Below, piece after piece: positions 1 through 5,395 of a DNA stretch of 6,828 nt. This DNA is from Gemmatimonadota bacterium. GTDB lineage: Bacteria > Gemmatimonadota > Gemmatimonadetes > Palauibacterales > Palauibacteraceae. The stretch is from assembly GCA_029863105.1 (NCBI GenBank), contig JAOTWC010000079.1:1-6828 (forward strand), read 5' to 3'. Both the position numbers and the translations under genes were made by a program. The first letter of the stretch is position 1. Every line of letters starts with the position of its first letter. The notes under the pieces are model-generated. The model did not search any database. It saw nothing but the letters and a program-made list of their open reading frames with translations, and was not told the DNA's origin.

Positions 1-501
1 AGCTCGAATCGGTGGCTCCGCGAGCAGACAATCCGTAATCGGGACGACGCGGCCCGGGTTCCCGAGGGCTCGATAGCCGACGGCCGGGCCCCGAACCGTG
101 AGAGTGATTCGATTTCGATACTGCACTGACGACCCGGCCCACAACGTGGGTGCCACTTCACAATCGATGTGACCGATTCGCATGATCGCGTCCTGCACGA
201 TCTTCCGTTTCGTCTCACGCTGGACGGGCTCTGCAAGATGCTGCAACCGGCATCCCCCACACTCTCCGAACACCGGACACGGGGCTTCCCGTCGATTGTC
301 GGCTTCGGCGAGAACCTCGCGCAACACCCCGCGGGCCCAGCGGGCCTTGGACGTTACGATCTGCACCCGCACGGTTTCCCCCGGGGCCGCCAGCGGTACG
401 AAGACGACTCTGCCCGTCTCGTCCCGCCCGACTCCGTCACCACCCGCCGCAATCGAGTCGATCTGCAGGTCGAGCACGGCAGGCGACGCATCTGCGTTCA
501 C
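1..501 (-). CDS. rlmD: TrmA/RlmD-family RNA (uracil-5-)-methyltransferase, N-terminal part (cut by left window edge)
   Basis: The reading frame is open from a GTG at 499-501 to base 1 (167 residues) without a stop, so the gene continues out of the window. Residues about 9-66 look like a TRAM RNA-binding domain (LDLQIDSIAAGGDGVGR, then FVPLAAPGETVRV). A cysteine cluster follows, C75-x5-C81-x2-C84 (CPVFGECGGC), with a fourth cysteine at C158 in PITDCLL. This is the 4Fe-4S ligand pattern of RlmD, at almost the same positions as E. coli RlmD (74, 81, 84, 162). YRNR at 128-131 is another family motif. The SAM-binding catalytic domain and nucleophilic cysteine are off the window. Family members methylate C5 of uridines in 23S rRNA (U1939 for RlmD, U747 for RlmC). 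Which site is modified here cannot be told from this part, so the symbol is a best guess within the family. The start overlaps the upstream stop as GTGA and has a GAGG ribosome-binding site 7 nt before it, suggesting translational coupling to the biotin carboxylase gene. Confidence 0.9.
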   Translation of the reverse strand, partial: MNADASPAVLDLQIDSIAAGGDGVGRDETGRVVFVPLAAPGETVRVQIVTSKARWARGVLREVLAEADNRREAPCPVFGECGGCRLQHLAEPVQRETKRKIVQDAIMRIGHIDCEVAPTLWAGSSVQYRNRITLTVRGPAVGYRALGNPGRVVPITDCLLAEPPIRA

Positions 502-2003
502 TCGTCTGCCTCGAATCGCCGCTGCCAGGCGCTGCGTTCTGTCGCCGGCATGCTCGCGGCGCGCAGGGTGGTTCGGGGCGACGACATGTCCCGGAAACGA
601 TGCTCGAGAACCGCCGCCACTGCCACCGCTGCGTCCGCGGGCCAGCCAGCGCCGCTCTCCGTCAGCTCGGGGTGCTGCTCGACATATCTGACCGAAACCC
701 GACCCGCGAGATAGTCAGGCTCGTCCATCACGGCACGGTGAAACGGAATCGTCGTGCGCACGCCGTTAAGAGCCAGCTCGTCCAGCGCCCTGCGCATGCG
801 CACGATCGCCTCCGCCCGCGTCGCGCCGAGCACGATGAGCTTCCCCAGAAGCGGGTCGTAATCGAGTCCGACTTCTGACCCCACCACCACGCCACCGTCC
901 CATCGCACGCCAGGGCCGCCGGGCAGATCCAGTCCCCGGATGATGCCCGTGGACGGCAGAAAACCGCCGTAAGGGTCTTCCCCGCTGATTCTGCATTCGA
1001 TCGCGTGGCCAACGGGATCGGCGACGGAGTCGGGGAGCGTGAGTCGTTCGCCTGCGGCGATTCGTAACTGCCACTGGACAATGTCCACACCCGTGACCAG
1101 CTCGGTCACGGGGTGCTCGACCTGAATCCGCGTGTTCATCTCCAGAAAGTAGAATTCGCTTTCCTGAAGCAGGAACTCGACGGTGCCGGCACCGACGTAG
1201 CCGACTGCGCGGGCGGCCGCGCATGCGACATTTCCAAGCTCTTCTCTGACCTCGCGGGGAAGTCCGGGGGCGGGCGCCTCCTCGATCAGCTTCTGGTGCC
1301 GGCGCTGAATCGAGCATTCCCGCTCGCCGAGATGAAGCACCGTACCATGGCGGTCGGCGAGGATCTGCACTTCTACGTGCCGCGGATTCTCGAGATATTT
1401 TTCGACGTATACTCTGTCATCCCCGAACGCCTGCCCCGCTTCGCGAGACGCCGCATCGAACGCCCGTGCCACATCCGGGGCACGTTCGACGACGCGCATT
1501 CCCTTCCCGCCTCCACCGGCCGCCGCCTTCAGGAGTACCGGAAAGCCGGCACGTTCCGCCGCGGACAGAGCCTCCTCCGCGCTCGCGAGCGGACCACCTG
1601 ACCCGGGAACGACAGGCACTCCCGAATCCGTCATACGGCGCCGGGCAACCGTTTTATCCCCCATTTCCGCGATGGCGGCCGCAGGTGGACCGATGAACGT
1701 CAGTCCCGCCTGCTCGATCCGGGCGGCGAATTTCGCGTTCTCGGCGAGAAATCCGTATCCCGGGTGGACGGAGTCGCAACCTGTTCGAACGCAGGCCTCG
1801 AGCAATCGATCTGCGTTGAGGTAGCTGTCGGAAGCGGCGGCGGGACCGATGTGCACCGCTTCATCGCTCGCCGCCACGTGGGGCGCCCCGCGATCCGCTT
1901 CCGAATAGACCGCGACGCAAGGAATCGCCAGCTCGCGACATGCACGGGCGATTCGGACGGCGATCTCGCCCCGGTTGGCGATCAGCACTTTCCGGAGGCT
2001 CAT
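498..2003 (-). CDS. accC: Biotin carboxylase subunit of acetyl-/propionyl-CoA carboxylase
   Basis: ATP-dependent carboxylation of biotin on a carrier protein with bicarbonate; first half-reaction of acyl-CoA carboxylase, cytoplasmic. The protein has 501 residues. The N-terminal biotin carboxylase domain opens with KVLIANRGEIAVRI. The ATP-grasp domain carries K117, K159 and the glycine-rich loop GGGGKGMR (163-170). Catalytic and metal residues are all present: H236 and K238 in HQKLIEEAP, E276, then E288-M-N290-T-R292-I-Q294-V-E296, and R338 in ECRIS. Most of these numbers equal those of E. coli AccC, so the domain is collinear and looks active. The C-terminal biotin carboxylase domain ends near residue 445. 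A further ~55 residues, Ala-rich then Arg-rich, have no function I recognise. There is no biotin-attachment motif (AMKM-type), so this is a stand-alone biotin carboxylase, not a full-length PccA alpha chain. The ATG overlaps the upstream carboxyltransferase stop by one base. That pairing makes a role in propionyl-CoA (or general acyl-CoA) carboxylase likelier than in the fatty-acid AccABCD enzyme. Confidence 0.95.
   Translation of the reverse strand: MSLRKVLIANRGEIAVRIARACRELAIPCVAVYSEADRGAPHVAASDEAVHIGPAAASDSYLNADRLLEACVRTGCDSVHPGYGFLAENAKFAARIEQAGLTFIGPPAAAIAEMGDKTVARRRMTDSGVPVVPGSGGPLASAEEALSAAERAGFPVLLKAAAGGGGKGMRVVERAPDVARAFDAASREAGQAFGDDRVYVEKYLENPRHVEVQILADRHGTVLHLGERECSIQRRHQKLIEEAPAPGLPREVREELGNVACAAARAVGYVGAGTVEFLLQESEFYFLEMNTRIQVEHPVTELVTGVDIVQWQLRIAAGERLTLPDSVADPVGHAIECRISGEDPYGGFLPSTGIIRGLDLPGGPGVRWDGGVVVGSEVGLDYDPLLGKLIVLGATRAEAIVRMRRALDELALNGVRTTIPFHRAVMDEPDYLAGRVSVRYVEQHPELTESGAGWPADAAVAVAAVLEHRFRDMSSPRTTLRAASMPATERSAWQRRFEADE
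509..512 (-). promoter_or_regulatory. Ribosome-binding site for the methyltransferase gene
   Basis: GAGG lies 7 nt upstream of the GTG at 499-501, within the last codons of the biotin carboxylase gene. The spacing is ideal and supports this GTG, rather than a later GTG or ATG codon, as the start of the methyltransferase. Confidence 0.6.
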
Positions 2004-2005
2004 CA
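2001..2005 (-). other. TGATG stop/start overlap between carboxyltransferase and biotin carboxylase genes
   Basis: On the minus strand the pccB stop TGA (2003-2005) shares its last base with the accC ATG (2001-2003). No clear Shine-Dalgarno precedes the ATG. This arrangement usually means that ribosomes ending on the first gene restart on the second, giving matched amounts of the two subunits. Confidence 0.7.
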
Positions 2006-3553
2006 GAGGGGGATGTTGCCGTGCTTCTTGGGTGGGTTTCGGTCGCGTTTGTTTCGCAACATGGCCAGGCCGGAAATCAGCTGCGCGCGGGTCTCCCGCG
2101 GGTCGATCACGTCATCGAGATAGCCGCGCCGGGCCGCCAGATATGGATGGGCGAACTTTTCCCGAAACTCCGCCTCCAGTTCCGCCGCCCGCTCCTCCGG
2201 GTCGTCTGCCTCGGCCAACTCTTTTCGGTACAGGATCTCAACGGCACCTTTCGGTCCCATGACGGCGATCTCGGCCGTCGGCCAGGCGAAGTTGAGATCG
2301 CCCCGGATGTGCTTGGAGGACATGACGTCATACGCTCCGCCGTAAGCTTTCCGAGTGATCACCGTCAGCTTCGGCACCGTCGCCTCGCAGTAGGCGTACA
2401 GAAGTTTGGCCCCGTGCACGATGATCCCACCGTGTTCCTGCCGGACTCCTGGAAGGAAGCCGGGAACGTCCTCCAGCGTGACGAGAGGAATGTTGAACGC
2501 ATCGCAGAACCTCACGAACCTGGCCCCCTTGCGGCTCGACTCGATGTCGAGCACACCAGCCAGCACCGCCGGCTGGTTGGCGACGATCCCCACCGTCCGA
2601 CCGCCCAGCCGTCCGAAGCCCGTCAGCAGGTTCCCGGCGAACCCCGCATGCACTTCCAGAAAGGCCGCGTCGTCCAGGATTCGCCGTATGACCTCATGCA
2701 TGTCGTAGGGCTGAGACGCCTCGTCGGGGATGATATCCAGCAGTTCTTCGTCCGCCCGATCGACCGGGTCCTCCGTCTGTGCAACGGGAGGGTTTTCCGC
2801 GTTGTTCGACGGCAGGTAGGACACGAGTTCGCGGACGGCGCGCAGGCATTCGAGTTCCGTCGGCCGTGTGAAATGAGCTACTCCGGAGATGGTACCGTGC
2901 ACGCGCGCACCGCCCAGATCCTCGAAGCTCACTTCTTCATGCGTGACTGTCTTCACCACATTCGGGCCGGTGACGAACATGTGGCTGATTCCGTCCACCA
3001 TGAAGACGAAATCCGTTATGGCCGGCGAATATACGGCGCCGCCCGCACACGGTCCGAGGATCACGCTGATCTGCGGGACCACTCCGGAAGCGAGCGTGTT
3101 GCGGAGGAACAGCTCCGCGTACCCGCCGAGAGATGCCACGCCTTCTTGAATCCGGGCACCCCCGGAGTCGTTGAGACCTATGATCGGCGCGCCGTTGGCC
3201 ACAGCAAGGTCCACCACCTTGCAGATCTTCTCGGCGTGAGCCTCCGAAAGCGAACCGCCGAACACGGTGAAATCCTGGCTGAACACGAACACGAGACGCC
3301 CGTCGATGTGCCCGTACCCGGTCACCACACCGTCACCCGGAATCCTCTGGTCATCCAGGCCGAAATCCGCTGAGCGGTGTTCCACGAAGCGATCGAGCTC
3401 AACGAACGACTCGGGGTCCAGCAACACGTCGAGACGCTCACGGGCGGCCAACTTGCCGCGGTCGTGCTGCCGCTTGAGGCGCTCGGGGCCACCCGCCGCC
3501 AGCGCCCGTTCACGCTCGGTCCGCAGACGATCCAGTTCTTCGCGCGCGCTCAC
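2003..3553 (-). CDS. pccB: Acyl-CoA (probably propionyl-CoA) carboxylase, carboxyltransferase beta subunit
   Basis: Transfers the carboxyl group from carboxybiotin to an acyl-CoA; with propionyl-CoA the product is (S)-methylmalonyl-CoA. 516 residues, the normal length for PccB/AccD5-type subunits that fuse both crotonase-like halves. The N-terminal QHDRGKLAARERLDVLLD block is typical of the family. The first half holds GGARIQEG (131-138) and GPCAGGAVYSPA (167-178), with the oxyanion-hole glycines. The second half holds VPGFLPGVRQEHGGIIVHGA (363-382) and RKAYGGAYDVMSSKH (401-415). D409 in GGAYD sits where Streptomyces PccB has the Asp (D422) that governs acyl-chain choice; acetyl-preferring homologues carry Ile there. 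This favours propionyl-CoA. The last residues GNIPL are a usual family ending. The start is a GTG that agrees with the family N-terminus; only a weak AGG lies about 11 nt upstream. The gene begins 28 nt after the lipoprotein stop and overlaps the biotin carboxylase start by one base. Methylmalonyl-CoA carboxyltransferase or a broad acyl-CoA carboxylase are the alternatives. Confidence 0.95.
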   Translation of the reverse strand: MSAREELDRLRTERERALAAGGPERLKRQHDRGKLAARERLDVLLDPESFVELDRFVEHRSADFGLDDQRIPGDGVVTGYGHIDGRLVFVFSQDFTVFGGSLSEAHAEKICKVVDLAVANGAPIIGLNDSGGARIQEGVASLGGYAELFLRNTLASGVVPQISVILGPCAGGAVYSPAITDFVFMVDGISHMFVTGPNVVKTVTHEEVSFEDLGGARVHGTISGVAHFTRPTELECLRAVRELVSYLPSNNAENPPVAQTEDPVDRADEELLDIIPDEASQPYDMHEVIRRILDDAAFLEVHAGFAGNLLTGFGRLGGRTVGIVANQPAVLAGVLDIESSRKGARFVRFCDAFNIPLVTLEDVPGFLPGVRQEHGGIIVHGAKLLYAYCEATVPKLTVITRKAYGGAYDVMSSKHIRGDLNFAWPTAEIAVMGPKGAVEILYRKELAEADDPEERAAELEAEFREKFAHPYLAARRGYLDDVIDPRETRAQLISGLAMLRNKRDRNPPKKHGNIPL

Positions 3554-3581
3554 AGTATCATCGGCCTGTCTGTCGTATCCC

Positions 3582-5369
3582 TCAGGGTGATTCGCGGCGG
3601 CGCCGCAGCTCTTCTTCGGCCTCCAACCGGACCCGTTCCTCCTCCTGCGCTCGTGCCTCGAGCGACCACTCGACGATCGCGAACGGATCGGGATCCACCA
3701 ATTGCGAATCGAGCAACATCCTCACCCGTATCGAACGCACGACTCGACGTGATACGGGATCGAACGAGAACGTTCCCGTCGCGATCTGGAGGTCACGTGC
3801 ACGTGTCAGGGCTCGGGCCACGGCACCGGCCCGCACGAGTCCCGGATCCGGAATCGTCCGCAGGAGGAGGAGGCCGGCGTCATACCCGAGGGCGGCGAAG
3901 GCATTGTCCGGGACGGAGCGCCGGTACGCTTTGTCCCAATCCGCCGCGAAGGCGCTCCACTCGGGATTCTGCGTGCGCTCGAAATACGTCGCGGTAATCC
4001 GATAATCCGAGAACGTGGAGTCGAGACGCCGCAGCACGGTGGGATGCGTCCAGTCCTCATTGACCAGCGCGATGCGACCTCGCAGTCCGTAGAAGTGAAG
4101 TTGGGGCGCGAGTTGAAGCACCTGCCTGGACCCGTCGGCGATGACCAGCACGATGTCGGGGTCCAACTCAGTCAACTCCTCGATTTCGCGCTCGAATGTC
4201 GTCGAGTCGGGTTCGTACGCGCGGCTTCCGATCCATTCGAACCCCGCCTGCTCGACGAGACTGCGGAACACGCCGGTTCGAAAATAACCGCTCTCGTTCG
4301 CCGGATGCAGCGCCACAGTCCTCGCTGGTTCCAGCGACGAACCAAGCCAGGTGGCCAGTGCCTCGGCCACAGCTCGATCCCGCCGTTCCCTCGCCCAGAT
4401 CGAGTAGGCGTGCGGACCCAGCGCCGAATCCGCCGCCGCCGTCGGGCTGATGATCAGCGTGCCCGGCCGCGTTCTGGCATCCGCCGCCGAACGGAGAGCT
4501 TCGGACCGAATCGGGCCCACGATTCCGGCCACACCTTGCGCCTCGAGCCGCGGGACGCCGAACCCCGTCGCCTCGCTCTCGAGTGCCTCGTCGATGATAA
4601 CAAGTTCGACCGGTGCGCCTGCGTCGCGCTCGAACCTCGCTGCCGCGAGCTGCACACCTTCCAACACCTCCTCGCCGACCGACGCGAAACCACCCGTCCG
4701 GGGAAGGATCACGCCGAGCCGAATCCCACCGTCGGCCGCCTGGACGCGCCCGGACAGTACGTCGTCGATCCTCTGCCGGTCGGGGCGATCCAGCTCTGCC
4801 TGTTCGAGCTCTGCGGCGCGCGCCCGGGCGCCTTCCAGATCACCCGACAACGCCAAGGCCCAGATCAATGCTGCCCTCACCGAACCCAGCGCCCTGGCAT
4901 CCAGCGTCGGACGATCTGTCTGCGCGGAGAGCTCGCCGATCGACAGTTCTCCCAGCAGGGCGCGCAGGATGTCACGCCATTCTCCATCGAGGGTGGCGGG
5001 ATGGTACAGGAGCTGCCGGACCGCGCGATCGTCAGCGGCACGAACCTGGAGAAGCCGGACGAGACGTCTGACGAGATCTGCCGGCACTTCCGGCCTCGCG
5101 CCCCATGCCGCGTCCAGCGAATCGGAGATGGCGATCGCCGCATCCTGATCCCCGTCCACCCAGGCCGTTTCCGCGCCAGCCAGCGACACGGCATCGGGAC
5201 CCGCACTGACCGCAGTATCGACCGGGGCTGTTATGACGGGCGGACCCACGACGGGTGCCGACTCTACGCAGCCGGCTCCGGTCAGACCGACCAGCATCAG
5301 AGCCAGCGATCGCAGCCCCGCCGATGCGCGAAAGGGCCCGCACCCTGGGGCCGGACCCTTTCGTTCCAC
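3582..5369 (-). CDS. Lipoprotein with periplasmic-binding (type 1) fold, LpoA-like penicillin-binding-protein activator or ABC substrate-binding protein
   Basis: 595 residues from the GTG at 5367-5369. An N-terminal signal is visible: R20, a hydrophobic run (LALMLVGL, 22-29) and GAGC with the presumed lipidated C34. The -3 residue is Gly rather than the usual Leu/Val/Ile. Residues about 45-60 are a Pro/Ala/Val-rich linker. Residues about 62-205 are helical and Ala/Leu-rich, like TPR repeats (for example VRAALIWALALSGDLEGAR). From IRLGVILPRTGGFASVGEEV (216-235) to about 565 the chain follows the type-1 periplasmic-binding fold: IVGPIRSEA (283-291), LIISPTAAA (305-313), DPDIVLVIAD (403-412), ALGYDAGLLLL (493-503), TGTFSFDP (531-538). 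A charged helix rich in Glu/Arg ends the protein (571-595). TPR-like plus binding fold in a lipoprotein is the layout of LpoA, which activates peptidoglycan synthase PBP1A in gamma-proteobacteria. A role in cell-wall control is inferred; a branched-chain amino-acid-type solute-binding protein is the alternative, but no permease or ATPase gene is adjacent. The start is doubtful: a hairpin lies over codons 3-14. CTG 5313-5315 (residue 19) would give a short typical lipoprotein signal; CTG 5397-5399 would add ten residues. Confidence 0.82.
   Translation of the reverse strand: MERKGPAPGCGPFRASAGLRSLALMLVGLTGAGCVESAPVVGPPVITAPVDTAVSAGPDAVSLAGAETAWVDGDQDAAIAISDSLDAAWGARPEVPADLVRRLVRLLQVRAADDRAVRQLLYHPATLDGEWRDILRALLGELSIGELSAQTDRPTLDARALGSVRAALIWALALSGDLEGARARAAELEQAELDRPDRQRIDDVLSGRVQAADGGIRLGVILPRTGGFASVGEEVLEGVQLAAARFERDAGAPVELVIIDEALESEATGFGVPRLEAQGVAGIVGPIRSEALRSAADARTRPGTLIISPTAAADSALGPHAYSIWARERRDRAVAEALATWLGSSLEPARTVALHPANESGYFRTGVFRSLVEQAGFEWIGSRAYEPDSTTFEREIEELTELDPDIVLVIADGSRQVLQLAPQLHFYGLRGRIALVNEDWTHPTVLRRLDSTFSDYRITATYFERTQNPEWSAFAADWDKAYRRSVPDNAFAALGYDAGLLLLRTIPDPGLVRAGAVARALTRARDLQIATGTFSFDPVSRRVVRSIRVRMLLDSQLVDPDPFAIVEWSLEARAQEEERVRLEAEEELRRRRESP
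5329..5363 (-). terminator. Strong hairpin downstream of rpsA (possible terminator or attenuator)
   Basis: The minus-strand RNA can form a 12-bp stem: CGAAAGGGUCCG (from 5363 to 5352) pairs with CGGGCCCUUUCG (5340 to 5329) around an 11-nt loop that can itself form C-G pairs. One pair is G-U in this strand but would be an A-C mismatch in the other, so the structure fits minus-strand RNA best. It begins 32 nt after the rpsA stop, a usual place for a terminator. No U-run follows the stem, so it is not a canonical Rho-independent terminator; it may attenuate, protect the rpsA 3' end, or shape translation of the next gene. Confidence 0.55.
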
Positions 5370-5395
5370 GCTCGCGATGCCCAGGATCAGCAGAG

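Noticed and set aside
169..714. Plus-strand frames of 170-181 codons opposite the methyltransferase and accC ends
   Set aside because: Both are Arg/Ser/Pro-rich shadows. The minus strand codes for the Fe-S methyltransferase and biotin carboxylase here.
1940..3373. Open frame of 477 codons on the plus strand, opposite pccB
   Set aside because: It lies wholly antisense to a well-conserved carboxyltransferase, has no recognisable domain, and long antisense frames are expected in GC-rich genes with strong third-position bias.
3554..3581. Promoter or terminator in the gap between the lipoprotein gene and pccB
   Set aside because: The 28 nt hold no stable inverted repeat and no convincing -35/-10 pair; only the short direct repeat GATAC is seen.
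5295..5297. ATG as the start of the lipoprotein gene
   Set aside because: It leaves only nine residues before the lipobox cysteine and no positive charge, too little for a secretion signal.
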